DNA of 64,000 nt from Malachius bipustulatus (Eukaryota; Arthropoda; Insecta; Coleoptera; Melyridae): positions 45,435,341 to 45,499,340 of the forward strand of contig OU342632.1 of NCBI GenBank assembly GCA_910589415.1, given 5' to 3'. This document shows positions 10,621 through 23,376 of the stretch, piece after piece. A program made the translations under genes and the position numbers. The notes beneath the pieces were generated by a model that was not told where the DNA came from, ran no database searches, and saw only the letters and a program-made list of their open reading frames with translations. Positions within the stretch are counted from its first letter, which is position 1. Every line of letters begins with the position of its first letter.

Positions 10621-12330
10621 AACCTTCTTGCGCATCAATCGCAGAAATAGTGTATTTTTATGCGATCCAATTTATGAATATTTTGACCGCTTTTTAAATT
10701 GGCTTTCTGAAATTTTTCCTAGTCAGGTCATATTAGCGTAGTGGTTTACTGTGAAAATTGCATTTCACTTCGTTTGAAAACGTGCCTTAGAATGGATTTT
10801 TAAATTTAACAAAACCAAAATAAATGGTAAAACTGAACAATTTTGCCCCTTTTCCTTTGCCCGCCACTGGCTGACTTTACCTAAAAAATACTATTTTTTA
10901 CACTACCTTCAATAGATTTGAAAAAGTGAAAAGGGGAGCTTTGAAAACTGAAAATTTGAAATTTTAGAGGAATAAATATAATTTAAAAATTATTCGAATA
11001 TCTCCGCCATTTTTCTTATTTGCTTCTTGAAAATTTTCAGAGTTAAGAGTTATTGGTATAGTTATCTATTGGAAAAATTTCAGTTCGATTCGTACAAAAA
11101 TAGAAAAATAGAATAAACGGCTATAGAAATTTAGCCTTTTTTACCCTTTTCCTACCCATGCCACTGGCTTAATAATAAAAAAATGCAAATTTTATTGCAA
11201 TAACTAAAATTTCAATAACTATTCTTCCAATAATGCTAATTTTGTTTAAAAGTTTTTGTTTCTAACTTGCTTATTTAGAGGTTCAAAATCTATCAATTTT
11301 TCCTAAAATTTAAAAGGCAGCCATTTTGGAACGGCTATTCCGATTTTACTCAAGACCGACTACTTGCAGTTATATTACTACAAAAAAAATTTCAGCCCCC
11401 TAAATTGAAAACTGCGACCAGAAACCGTGCCTCATGACCGGTTTTTTTTTGGAAATTTGGAGGGACACCCTGTAAAAGTAACAAAACTTTAGGAAAATTA
11501 TTTTTACGAAAATCAAACGTCATCTCTAAGTTTCACAAGAGTAAAAAATTTCGTTCATTAATTTTGAAAGGTGAAGCTACAGGAGCGTTTTTAAAATTTT
11601 AGAGAAATAAACATCATGTAAAAAAAATTCAAATAACTCCGCCATTTTTGTTATTTACTTCTTGAAATTTTTAAGGGCTAGAGGCTATTAGTATAGTTGC
11701 CTACTGTGAAAATTTCAATTTAATTCCTTCAAAAATGTGCTCAGAAATTGTTAGAGAAATTTAGCGATTTTTACCCTTTTCCTACCCACGCCACTGGCTT
11801 ATTAATAAAAGTAATGCAAATTTTATAACATTAAATCAAATTTCAATTAATTTTCCTCCAATCATGTTGATTTAGTTTCAAAGTTATTTTTCCATCTTAC
11901 TCATACAGGGGTTAAAAAAAAGCAATTTTTCAAAAACTTCAAATGGCCGCCATTTTGAAACGGCTCTGCCGATTTTGCTCAAGTACAATACCAGACCAGT
12001 TCTTATATATATCTTACTCCCACAAAAATTTCAGTCCCCTAGATTGAAAACTGCGACCTGAAATGAGATGACAAAAACGGGATATGGGGAATTTTGAAAG
12101 GACACCCTGTAGAAGTAACGCGACTTTAGGAATTTTTTTCAACGAAAATCTAACGTCGTTCCAAAGCTTCACAAGGATCCAAAATTTCATTCACTAATCT
12201 TGAAAGATAAAGCTACAGGAGCGTTTTGAAAATCGAAATTTCGCGATTTTGGAGAAATATATATATAAATATATATTTTACAAACGTCTTCTTTTTACTA
12301 TAAATATATATATATATATATTTATCTACG
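10621..12330 (+). repeat. Composite ~635-bp-unit repeat, copy A
   Basis: Starts AACCTTCTTGCGCATCAATC. It contains about two and a half units of roughly 635 bp: the phrases CCACGCCACTGGCTTATTAA, GCCATTTTGAAACGGCT and GGACACCCTGTAGAAGTAAC recur at that spacing (for example about 11157 and 11786; 11459 and 12096). It ends in an (AT)n tract (12257-12330) but lacks the terminal hairpin module of copies B and C. It is noncoding. Confidence 0.75.
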
Positions 12331-12699
12331 TAGGACAACTCAAACTCCGATTCATACTAGGTCTACCTAAGCTCCATTTTATACAGCTACGTTATATACT
12401 GTTCCTTGTTCTGTGTAACAGTCAACCGAGCATCCATATTCCTGTAGGTCAATGCTACATCCCTTCCGCTCCCTCCCCGTGAAGGGGGTTTTATTGCTTA
12501 TTGTTACGACATTATGAACGATAAAGTAACACCTGTCTTTACAGACAAGTTAAATGATATTCTGGTATTTGCCTTTGTATACTTTCTCGTTGGGTTGGAT
12601 TATTTTGCTTGATACTGTGTGACCAATCAGTTTGTTATTCAATTCAGTTCTAGGTACATCTATACTTCTGAAATAGATAATCTAACTTACAGCCAATAT
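12331..12699. other. Unassigned interval
   Basis: No gene recognised. A short C-rich tract lies near 12465-12490. Confidence 0.3.
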
Positions 12700-12900
12700 T
12701 ATAAAGGCTCATTAGGCTAACGGGCAGATTTCTGTGCTCATTTTTGAAGCTAATATCGACGTCAAATAACTTTTATTAACATTTTTGTAATTACTTTCAC
12801 GTCAAGAATAGATAAAATTAAAAAATTTCCACTTGGACTCGATACCTTCTTCAGAAATGGCCACAGAAATCTGCCCGTTAACTTAATGAGCCTTTATAAT
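12700..12900. mobile_element. Short MITE with ~35-bp TIRs
   Basis: TATAAAGGCTCATTAGGCTA with ACGGGCAGATTTCTGTG at the left is mirrored by CACAGAAATCTGCCCGT and TTAATGAGCCTTTATA at the right. About 130 noncoding bases lie between. The target duplication is not clear. Confidence 0.7.
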
Positions 12901-14089
12901 ACCCGCTGTTAATAAATCAAATGTGCATACATAATTACCTAATACTGTTCTATTTTTTTATAATAAGGAAGTGAGAAGTACGTTATTTAGGCAGGATTAA
13001 AAAAAATAATACGTGGGATAAACTAATCTGTAAAAAAAATTGGAAACAATTGGAATCTGTCATTTTACATCTTTATAGATTCAATCTTAAACATGAAATT
13101 ATTTCAAAATCTTCCTAAATTGCACTTTTATTTGCCCAAAAAATAGACATGCTTTTTTTTGTTCAATGTAATTTTGCCACACTCATAATCCCTATTATAC
13201 AGTGCGTCTACGTAAGTAAGAGTCAGATGGGAAACTTTTTTTGTGCAACAACCATTAAAAGCCACACTTTTAACGACAGCTGACAGTGTTAAAAGTGATT
13301 TTACATGGAAGCGTGTTAAAAATACTTTTAACACTAGTGTTAAAAATATTTCTACCTGCTTTTTCTGTACATTCTCTTTTTAAACTACATTTTCTCATGA
13401 TGAAATCAGACAAAATTATAGGTGATAAGATTTTTTCATATTCTTTTTATTACTGGCACACACATTAATAAAAAATAAATACCTAGTCAAGAACACAAGA
13501 CAATAATAATTGTTCAGAAATTGCAATTAATAATAATTATTATAGCGTCTTTTTTATTTGTATATACGCATTTGTTAGTAACCATAGCGTCGGCAACGGT
13601 TGCTATGGTTGCTATGATAAGTACACTTGTACTTATCTGAATATTTTAAAATGCAATTTGAAGTTCAGTGTCATTCTAAATTCATCTATTTTATTATCAA
13701 AATAGGGCAGTTTTACAAAAAACATTGTATGATATTCTTCTTAAAAGTGATTTTATTTTGTTCGTGAAATTGTTCAATTCGATCCGCTACGCTTCGCTCA
13801 TTTCACAAACCTTTCCACTCACAACATAAAACTTCACTTTTAATATTAATATCATAAATAGCTATTATTATCCATTTTAGTGAAAAAAGTTATTCTTCAT
13901 AAAAAGTTGTGCTTCGTTTGAAACCTAAAATGATATAGTAAGAAATCAAATTTTTCCAGTCGTATACGTGGTATTTTAGAAAAAATGTCTACCAACAGGT
14001 TTTACAAATATATCTTGGTTGGTATCAAAGTTATTATTACAAAAAATAGTTATTTTCATTCTTTACCAAAAATAGTTATTTTCATTCTC
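12901..14089. other. Unassigned AT-rich interval
   Basis: No supported gene. Small features are a GGTTGCTATGGTTGCTATG direct repeat near 13600 and a TAAGTACACTTGTACTTA palindrome at about 13619-13636. Confidence 0.3.
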
Positions 14090-15045
14090 CCCTTTACGAA
14101 ATTGTAACTTTCTGTCTTGATAAGGCAACCGAAAGCGAAAGTAAATAGTTATTTACATTACAAGCTACGAAAGTTCACTTTTAGGTGTGAGGTGTATTTG
14201 AATACCCGCGAGGCGAAGCGTAGCGTAGCCGAGGGTATTTAAAACTCCGAGCACCTGAAAGAGCTTTCGTAGCGTGTAATGTATTAAACTTTTCATTCTC
14301 CCCTTGCCATATTAAACCACGGATTAAGAAATGAGTAAAATAATACGATTCAGTGATAACAATGGAATTATTATAAGGTGCCATGTTTTTAACATTACCA
14401 TAGTAACGATAGTTTTAAATTATTAATTTATGACACTGTCAAGTTTAAAACTCTGTACCTCTATAATTTTAGAATCTTTGATCGTAGTTTAGTTCAAAAT
14501 GAATTTCATTCAAGAAGCTGCAAATTCAAGTAAATCTTTCTGGAACATACAATAATAATTATTTGTATGTTCCAGAAAGATTTACTGGAATTTTTATGGT
14601 AGTTTTACATTTAATTTTCCATCTAAATAAACGTTAATCAAACTGACATTTCTACTTTTTTGTCCAGGCCACGAAAGTTTTTCATAGCTAGCAACCACCT
14701 AGCAACCTATCACCTACGATGTTTTACTTTCGCTTTCGGTTGTCTTATCAAGACAGAAAGTTACACTTTCGTAAAGGGGAGAATGAAAACATACTAGGTG
14801 ATAGGTTGCTAGGTGGTTGCTAGCTATGAAAAAATTTCGTGCCCTGGACGGAAAAGTAGAAATGTCAGTTTGATTAACGTTTATTTAGAAGGAAAATTAA
14901 ATGTAAAACTACAATAAAAAATTCCAGTAAATCTTTCTGGAACATACAATAATAATTATTTGTAGGATGTTTTACTTTCGTTTTCGGTTGTCTTATCAAG
15001 ACAGAAAGTTACAATTTCGTAAAGGGGAGAATGAAGAGGAATTTT
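14090..15045. repeat. Nested inverted repeats sharing a TCTTGATAAG motif
   Basis: Arms at about 14555-14725 and 14790-14950 are reverse complements (AACGTTTATTT..., AACCACCTAGCAACCTATCAC and complement). The motif CTTATCAAGACAGAAAGTTA appears at 14746 and 14992, and in reverse complement near 14108, next to CGAAAGCGAAAGTAA. A smaller perfect palindrome centred near 14555 carries TCTTTCTGGAACATACAA. It is a foldback transposon or several nested copies; there is no ORF. Confidence 0.6.
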
Positions 15046-16950
15046 CTCATAAATGTCAACACACTGCACTGTCAAAATTAAGCCATTTCGGACATTTTGT
15101 TTATTGAACCTTCTAATATAAAAATAAAATTGGCTAAGGAATGGTAACCTGAAATTTGACAAGGTACTTCGTACTTCATTAATGCTTCCGTAAGTATTGA
15201 TGATATTTAGATGCAAATCTAAATTTTTTGTTAGTATCTATGTATTTATTGAAGTCTCCCGATTTCAATTTTTAGTGGAAAAGTATTGAGTTTGAGTGGC
15301 AGTTTTAAGACACAAAATTAATTCTAAGTAAAGGTGTGATTGAAAAAAATGAAATAAAAAATGAAAGCTTAAAATGAGACTTTCAATAATTATTCAGATA
15401 GGTAATAATAACCAATAATTTGCTTGGACTGTTTATGTTCTCCAGTATTTAGATAAAAAGCACATTATTGCCAGATTCAACTTAAATTAATGAAATGACA
15501 CGTAAGCGTTAACAACTTCTAAACTACATACATAAAGAATTTCTTATTAAGATTGGCCATGAGGAATGGCATTTAAAAATTACACCCTATATTAACTTGT
15601 TGTTTTGCAGCTTAGGAGAGCCATCATTCTTACAATATTTTCCAATTCATTTTACAATATTTACAACAACTTCTTATATTTTCAAAGCAAGTTACAGTGG
15701 AAATGACTCAAGATATAGGAAAATGGCTACATGTCCCTGGTTTAAGTTTTCATGTGGTATCCCATTGTGTGAATGAAATTGAAATTTATCAGACTTGTCA
15801 TCACCCTGTATAAAAATTTCAACTACACACTATAAACGATACGAAAAGTTAAGATAGGAACATGTAAGACATTTTCCAAAATCTTGAGCCGTTTTTGGTG
15901 TGAATTGTTTTGAAAATCGAAAAATGACGATTTTCACTTGTTTATAACTCACAATCATTATTTTAAACACACACAGTGTGATTCTTTTTAATTCGCTTTT
16001 TATCAGAAAATATGAAAATGTAATAATATGCAGGGCTCCCCAATAAATTTTTTGGTCATTATCCTATTAGGATATCAACCATCCGGGTATCCTACAGTTT
16101 CACTAAGGCACCTATACATATAGGGGTGGAGGACGTACCAATAGTAACACCAGGAAGGTATTCATTTGCTTTGCAAATGCATGATTAGCTAAAAAAAAAA
16201 CGGCACTAAAAATCGAATTTGCGAGTGCGGTCTGGCTAGAATCGGGGATAATCACATAATAAATACGCCGGGTCTCGGAAGTAATAACTTGACGACAAGG
16301 CCAACTGCCTCGAAGCCTACAGGAGCAGGATTGGCACCGGATATAGCTTTCTAATATCGTGTTCAGACTATATAGGGACTGATGTCATGCTTTTTGGAAT
16401 GCAAATGCAAAATAAATTCAAATATCAAAATAATAATCGTGCTACTGTTAATTTCGAAGATATTCCAGGCCCTGAAAGTGAAGAAAAAATAGCAATTCGA
16501 CCGTAGTATCAAAGAGGCCTTAGTTGTGACCTTAAAATTAATTGCAATAGCTGTTTTTGCTTCTTACCCACCCAGCACTTCTATTTCGCTCCGCTTCGGT
16601 CCCGAAAAAATTGATGGAACTTAGGATGCGGACTTCATAGCTCCAATAACAACGAAGTCAGCAATACCTGAGCAACGCTCATTTTGAATTACTCGGTATA
16701 ATTAAACAAAAACCGGTTTTTCCGATTAGTCGTATTGTAAAGTAAATGACATGTACTATTACTGAAAATCAAAAATGACTTCGAAGCTACAAGACAACAT
16801 AAGTTAACATGGGGGTGTAATTTTTAATAGGTTCACTTTCCATAAGGTCACTCTTAAACAGAATTCACTGTTTAAAAATATAAATTGCCCAGACACCTAG
16901 TTTCATAAGTAAAAAAATTAATTTTCTCACTAATACAGGTTGTCGCTAAA
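15046..16950. other. Repeat-derived interval without genes
   Basis: No coding region supported. A fragment starting CACCCTGTATAAAAATTTCA (about 15803) is similar to one at about 58951 in the third GR intron, so both belong to one dispersed family. A GC-richer patch at 16180-16400 is not assigned. Confidence 0.35.
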
Positions 16951-17665
16951 AAAGTACCACCAACGTTCTACCATAGACTCCCGAGTAAAAAATATGCCGA
17001 TTTACCAAAATTATCTATGTCCAAAAATGCACCTTTTTCAAGATACAGTCGTTAAAATAATGGGGTCAACCAAATATACGTTTTCCAGAAGAAGTCAAAA
17101 ATAAATTAACTGAGAAATTTCAAAATTGCACCGCCTACTACTATTGTTAATAGCAATAGACTGGAGTAGTTTTACAAACATTGATATACAGGCTGTTCCT
17201 CTTTTTGATGTCACGTCTCATTTTTTACCCTAGAATTTTTAGTCGTACGCCACTGGTTGATTCTATATTTTTTATCAAAAGGCGTAAGTATTACCAAACT
17301 TTTTGCCCTGTTATTAACGTTTTGTATCTTGCATGGTTTTCCCATAATTAAATTTAATGATGGACTTACACACCACGAAAACGTATTTGTGAAAATATCA
17401 TTTTAATTAAAAAAATTAATTTTTATTTCACAGAAATGACTTTATTCACATTTATTGACCTTGAGAATAATCATAGTAGGCGGTGAAACTAAATTTTCTC
17501 ATTTAATTATGTTTTATTTACTTCGGTATTTTGAAAAATGTGTATTTTCCAAATTTATTTTGTAAGAGCTGTATCTTGAAAAAAGTGCCATTTTAGGCAT
17601 AAATAATTTCAGTTAAATCCGTACAATTTGACACAACCAGGAATCTGTGGTGGAACGTTGTTGTT
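16951..17665. repeat. Degenerate inverted-repeat element
   Basis: Left arm (ACGTTCTACCATAGACTCC ... TTTTTCAAGATACAG) and right arm (GTATCTTGAAAAAAGTGCC ... GGTGGAACGTT) pair with many mismatches over about 200 bases. Both arms also carry the C-CGCCTACTA / TAGTAGGCGG pair. This is an old foldback element, noncoding. Confidence 0.55.
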
Positions 17666-18367
17666 GAAATTATTATTTAAATTAACAAAGAAATTTTCAG
17701 AAATACATTTTCAGTAGTATAGATCCATAATAAAGAATTAATTACGGGAAAACGATGCAAGTACGATTCTTTTATAAAAGAGCAAAAAGTTTAGGAATAC
17801 TTTAGCCTTTGAATAAAAAATACAGAATCAATCAAAGGCGTGGGGACAAAAAAGTTCCGTAGTAAAAAGTAACGCGTGACATCAAAAACCGGAACACCCG
17901 GTACGTTAATGTTTGTAAAACTATAATTACCCGCTATAGTTGACCTCCTTTTGTCGTATGCATCTCGAAAAGGGAGCCTTTTTGGACATGAAGCACACCT
18001 TGTATAACTATTAATAACATCAGGGCTAATAGCCCTTTTAACATAGTGTTTTTGATATTTTTTATGCATTTGTTTCACTGCCACATATATTTTTGTTTTA
18101 ATTTGCCCTCTTTACGTAGATAATATTAATGACAAGATGTGTACAAAAGCTGGGTTCTGTATCTCAAACAGTTTCTAAGATATCGTCAAAAACTGAAAAT
18201 AATTAATTTTTTCGACACCCTGTATCTCGCTTGAAAAACATTTTCGGAAAAAAAAGTATTTGAATTTTCTTAATATCTAAGCTACATCTACACGCCCTCC
18301 AACTTGCGGTACTTCTTTTAGAAACACCTTAATTGTATATTCGAAAATACATTTTTTGGTCATTATT
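17666..18367. other. Unassigned repeat-like interval
   Basis: A minus-strand 97-codon ORF (17791-18084) has no domain and overlaps transposon-like end motifs such as CACCCTGTATCTCGC (about 18216), so it is not called a gene. Confidence 0.3.
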
Positions 18368-18764
18368 CAGATCAGTGGCCAGTCGCACTCAGGCATTCTA
18401 TGTACATCATAGGTATCACTAGGAGATAGTGTGGTCTCTAGGAAGATCATAGTACTAGGGAAATCATCAGTAATAGGGAGATATTTGCTTCGCCATAACT
18501 GTAATTACCATTTAGATGGCCCATTAATTATTGGACGATTTTTTAAAATTATTCCTTACCCTACTCGAATAGCCCAATAGAGTGACAGTCGCCTTATGAG
18601 GACGCGTGAAACAAAGAAATCATTCTTCTGTGCAAGTTTTACTTAGATCCTAAAGTACTTTTCCACAAAAGAAAAGAACCAACCACAAATTATGAAACTA
18701 TAAGGAAAATGAAATGTAATAATGTAAAAATTGTAGTGACGTGCGACTGGCCATTCTGATCTGA
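18368..18764. mobile_element. MITE with ~25-bp TIRs
   Basis: CAGATCAGTGGCCAGTCGCAC at the left is mirrored at the right by GTGCGACTGGCCATTCTGAT. ATTATT lies outside both ends (18362-18367 and 18765-18770) and may be the target duplication. It is noncoding. Confidence 0.6.
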
Positions 18765-19379
18765 ATTATTAACATGGCCCTTTAAAAATTAGGTAGGAAC
18801 ATAATTGTATGTTATATAATTATGTGGATTTAAATCTAAAACTGAATATAAAAGAGATTAATTTTCATATCAACCCTATTACCTCATCGGTGTTTTCCTA
18901 TAATTGAAGAGCATTATATGGGTAGAGCGTGGGTATTTTTTTTAATTTGTTTTAGGAGCTAATAGTCGTGTTTGTATGAATGAACTGCTTTACTTCGAGT
19001 AAACCTGAAAGTATCATTTTTATAAACAGCGCCCAGTGATCCTCCAAGTATCATTTATAAACGGTGCCAGGTAACCCTTTCTACTTAAAACATTTTATAC
19101 AAGTGCCGAGTAAACCGTTCTGGGTTCCCCCTTGTATATACACTCAATCGTATGCAGCGCCTCTATCTAAATACACGATGAACTACAACTTATACGGCAA
19201 TCAGATAATGGATTTAGTCAGGCTCCTCGATTTTTCGATGAAAACTAGTTACACATCACCTGAGGAACCATTTGGTAGTTTTAAATTGAAGATGTCACTG
19301 GGGATCCGTATATCGGACGCCGGGTGACGCCGGAGTCCCAGTAAACCGCAAAAATTACATGGCCGGAGCCTGAATTGTA
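18765..19379. other. Unassigned interval
   Basis: AT-rich with no supported gene. The 87-codon ORF at 19064-19327 shows no family resemblance. Confidence 0.3.
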
Positions 19380-19384
19380 CCGTA

Positions 19385-19415
<31 letters not shown>

Positions 19416-19555
19416 CGTGGGCAGGTGAATTTTGGAAAACCACTTTTTCGTGATCTGGGGGTCATGATCGGTGGACATTTGATGAGTTTGGGTGATTTTC
19501 GAAAAGTGATGTCGTCCTCAATAGTGTATTTTTTTATTAAAAAATACACTAAAAG
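19380..19555 (+). repeat. Terminal hairpin module of the composite repeat, solo
   Basis: (AT)n, then ATCGTGGGCAGGTGAATTTT, then about 120 conserved bases ending in the perfect hairpin at 19522-19551 (TAGTGTATTTTTTT / its complement) and CTAAAAG. The same module ends copies B (42965) and C (50383). Here the 635-bp units are absent, so the module occurs alone. Confidence 0.7.
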
Positions 19556-20797
19556 ATGAGCGAGAGTGAGACGGAAGTATCGACTCGCGTCTTGATACGC
19601 TTAGATTGATACGATAAAATTGTCGTCCAGCTGATCGGCTAGTGTTTGTGACAGTGACGTATTAAATACTGACTAAGGTTTGTGATTTAAAACTTTTTTA
19701 ATACGAATTCAGCAGAATTACTTGTGATATTTTACGATGTGGTAAGCTACGAGTAACTAAAAAATAGTCAATTTTTTCATCACCCTGTATACATATTCAC
19801 TTCACGACCATGGAGTCTTTTAATCGCCGTAAATTTATTTAAATTTCAGAAATTTAACCGGGGAATGATTTCCATTTGATTCGTGCAGGGTCCAAACTTT
19901 GAAAATGCATTAAGTCAACTTTGCTGGCAGATATCTACAATTAGGCGAGAGTTATCAAGCTTCGGCTTTTAATGACACCTTAAGAATTTAATTCTTTCTT
20001 TCGGTATGTAAAAATTAATATACCATTCCATTTAACTTTTGTTAGAAAAATCGCGTAAATTCCTTATATGTCAGATAACACCCTCAGCGTTGCGGTGTTA
20101 ATAAAATGAAAAATTCCAAAGATGCAATCGACAGAAAGAGGAAAACTTTTTGTAACGAGAATAATCTGGTTAAATTCCGTTAAGGTTAACCGGAGTAATC
20201 GACATTTGATAAACAAAGTTTTGACGTTTCCGTTTCCCCACCACTTTATTTATAGTTATTAAAATAAATGCAAATAATAAAATGAAGCAATCATTGCACC
20301 ATGATATGTTAAATATATTAGCAACATTTTGAAAATTGATGAGAAAAATTTTTTTTAGTTAGTCATGGCTCTTAAGCCCCCTAGCGGTCATTTTAGAAGC
20401 TCAAAACTATTTTTCAACTAATTTTTAGGGTCACTTTCCTTTGAAAATTTTTTTTCCTGAGGATGTACGACGCTTAGTTTCTGAGATATTCCCACTGACC
20501 ATATTAATGACTCACCTGGGTACTGGTGGTTAATACAAGGTGCAAATTGGAAGAAAATATTTTTCCCTCAATTGGAGGAATTGTCCAGATGCCCCCCAGT
20601 CATTTTCTTCTATATGGTAGATATTTTTTGAAATCGCTCGGGTAAATCGGGGCAAAAGGCCGTAGCCGCTCATCGCAACGCACTAGACCCCTACTTGACA
20701 AGACGGATTTTGAGAAGGAGACTCGAACTAAATAAACACCTGCTTTTCTTCCATTTGGGAGATACAAGGCATTTTTGTCTTCATCTCCCTAACTATA
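19556..20797. other. Unassigned interval
   Basis: No gene recognised. A CACCCTGTA end motif at about 19781 suggests a further truncated repeat. Confidence 0.3.
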
Positions 20798-22172
20798 CAG
20801 GGTGTCCCACGACATGACTGCCATAGCTTAAGGGTAGGTGTAGTTTTTCAAGGCGATTCAGGATCTGGTTTTGAAATTTTCCTGAGGCCCTTCGTTTCGA
20901 TTATACAGGGTGATTTGTGCAATTTGCCGAAATCTTTGATGAGCGATATCTTTTGAACGAATTGATCGAATTCAACGAAATTTGGTAGATATGCTCTACT
21001 AATGACACTTAATACCTCGCATTTTTCTCCGATTCGAAAACTGCAGGGCCGTACTAATTTTTTTTGATATCTTTCGGCTTTGTCGAAAAGTTCACCCTGT
21101 ATGCATTTTATTAAAAGTTTGGTGCCATTTTATAAAACTACGTGAAAAATGCTACAATCATGGTAGAAAAATACTTGGCATCATTAAACTGAATCGAGAA
21201 GAAAATTCAGTTTTTTAGTTTTTTATTAGGAATTTCAATTCATGTGTTGTTCATAATTTAAGAAAAATCAAATGTGGTTTTTTAAAACTCGCGTATTTTG
21301 TAGTTATTTCAAATAAATTTACTTTATCTACAGATTCAGCCAAGATTGGGGACCCTTTTACAGATTGTTTCGAGTAAAAAAAAATTTTAAATGGTTTTTA
21401 TATTAATTTAAAGATCAAGGAAATGTGTTGAGTTTGATGGTGGTCTCCTTGATCATTACCTGCACTGAATTGTAGTTTTTCTTCCCAACATTTGTGTTGA
21501 TATTTTTCTTCCTGTTTCGTTTATGTGGATACTTATTTGTCTATGTGGTAATGTGTTAAATGTGTTATTTATTTTGCTGTTAAAACTTATTCTTAGCTCG
21601 AAACAATCTGTGGAAGGGTCCCCAATCTTGGCTAAATCTGTAGATAAAGTAAATTTATTTGAAATAACTACAAAATACGCAAGTTTTAAAAAAACACATT
21701 TGATTTTTCTTAAATTATTAACAACACATGAATTGAAATTCCGAATAAAAAACTAAAAAACTGAATTTTCTTCTCGATTCAGTTTAATGATGCCAAGTAT
21801 TTTTTTACCACAATTGTAGCATTTTTCACGTAGTTTTAGAAAATGGCATCAAACTTTTAATAAAATGCATACAGGGTGAACTTTTCGACAAAACCAAAAG
21901 ATATCAAAAAAATAAGTACGGCCCTGCAGTTTTCAAATCGGCGAAAAATGCGAGGTATTAAGTGTCATTAGTAGAGCATATCTACCAAATTTCGTTAAAT
22001 TCGATCAATTCGTTCAAAAGATATCGCTCATCAAAGATTTCGGTAAATTGAACAATTCACCCTGTATACTCGAAACGAAGGGCCTCAGGAAAATTTTAAA
22101 ACCAGATCCTGAATCGCCTTGAAAAACTACACCTTCCCTTAAGCTATGGCAGTCATGTCGTGGGACACCCTG
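20798..22172. mobile_element. Large foldback element, ~577-bp arms, CAGGGTG family
   Basis: Arms 20798-21375 and 21597-22172 are reverse complements with few differences, around a 221-bp unique loop. The ends CAGGGTGTCCCACGACATGA and complement are flanked by TA. Extra internal CAGGGTGA motifs (about 20906, 21098 and their mirror sites) suggest the arms grew by nesting of smaller elements. There is no transposase. Confidence 0.88.
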
Positions 22173-22492
22173 TATGTATAGGCCTTCGTATTTAAGAAAG
22201 TTACCTAACTTAGGGTCATAACCCTGTGTATAAAACGTCAGCTATTTTGAAATTTGTTTATAAAAAACATATTTTTTTACAACGTAAGTACCACCTTCAC
22301 ATCCTTTAATAAGGGACAGGGATAAGTTATATGAGACAGCCTGTACATTTGCCATTTTTTATTTCAGATACTGTCATTCCCAGATGTTCTTTTGTGATTA
22401 ATTTGTTTTTACAAATCAGGCTCAATTTTAATTACATAAAATATAAAACAGAAGATTTATGTTTTCAACCCTTACTTCGTAGAATCTCTGCA
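22173..22492. other. Unassigned interval
   Basis: No gene or repeat boundary recognised. Confidence 0.3.
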
Positions 22493-22560
22493 TATTTATT
22501 GATTATGAATAAAACACTATTGTTTTATAAAATTCTACTGTATATTGATGGATGGTAGAA

Positions 22561-22605
22561 ACGTTACACGTGTTTCGCTACTTTTCATGTAGCATCTTCA
22601 GACGT
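22561..22605 (-). ncRNA. Hammerhead-ribozyme-like motif, inverted copy
   Basis: Exact reverse complement of the motif at 23332-23376, in the minus arm of the same element. It has the same core and pairings. Confidence 0.5.
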
Positions 22606-22909
22606 AAATAAAATTATTGATACAGTAACATAGCAACAGTATTACCTAAGTGATCTTAAAACAAGTAACTAGATTTAAATGAATTTTTAAGAGAACTAAC
22701 TAGATCATAATGTATTTCTTCAGAATCTTCTTAGTTGTTGATATCAAGAAGAAAATCAAGTAGTGGAGAACGATATGTGTCTAGCTGTTCATTTATTACT
22801 GTGTATTGTTGATTATGTAAATGTCTGTGGATCTCTAGAGATTCAAGAAAATTTAATTTAAAATAATGATCACAATGATGTAGTAATTCAATTTTGTTGT
22901 TTGCTGTTA

Positions 22910-23175
22910 GATACAACGAACTCCTAAACTCTTACAGACTCAAGCATCCAGAAAGATCAAATTTTGCAAAACACTTGATAGAAAACAATCACACTCTAAC
23001 AGCAAACAACAAAATTGAATTACTACATCATTGTGATCATTATTTTAAATTAAATTTTCTTGAATCTCTAGAGATCCACAGACATTTACATAATCAACAA
23101 TACACAGTAATAAATGAACAGCTAGACACATATCGTTCTCCACTACTTGATTTTCTTCTTGATATCAACAACTAA
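22910..23175 (+). pseudogene. C-terminal fragment of Penelope-like polyprotein
   Basis: About 88 codons, in frame to a TAA, with no upstream reverse transcriptase or complete endonuclease. The mirrored minus-strand copy (22731-22909) encodes the same last 59 or so residues. The pattern HLIE..H, ELLHHCDHYFKLNFLESLEI and a closing LLDFLLDINN is typical of retroelement tails. It has no cellular role. Confidence 0.55.
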
Positions 23176-23331
23176 GAAGATTCTGAAGAAATACATTATG
23201 ATCTAGTTAGTTCTCTTAAAAATTCATTTAAATCTAGTTACTTGTTTTATTTATTTATTTTTTTTTATTTACTTGTTTTATGATCACTTAGGTAATACTG
23301 TTGCTATGTTACTGTATCAATAATTTTATTT

Positions 23332-23376
23332 ACGTCTGAAGATGCTACATGAAAAGTAGCGAAACACGTGTAACGT
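23332..23376 (+). ncRNA. Hammerhead-ribozyme-like motif in Penelope-like element
   Basis: Stem I strand ACGT (23332-23335); conserved box CTGAAGA (23336-23342, fits CUGANGA); stem II GCTAC / GTAGC (23344-23348, 23356-23360) with loop ATGAAAA; GAAA box (23361-23364); minimal stem III followed by GTA (23370-23372), an allowed NUH cleavage triplet; stem I return strand ACGT (23373-23376). One extra base (T23343) sits between the first box and stem II. Penelope-like elements are known to carry hammerheads with tiny stem III. Activity cannot be judged from sequence. Confidence 0.5.

Noticed and set aside
17791..18084. 97-codon minus-strand ORF as a possible gene
   Set aside because: No domain, overlaps repeat-like text, and no splice partner or conserved neighbour.
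22731..22916. Independent small gene encoded by the minus arm
   Set aside because: It is the mirror copy of the Penelope-like tail, not a separate gene.
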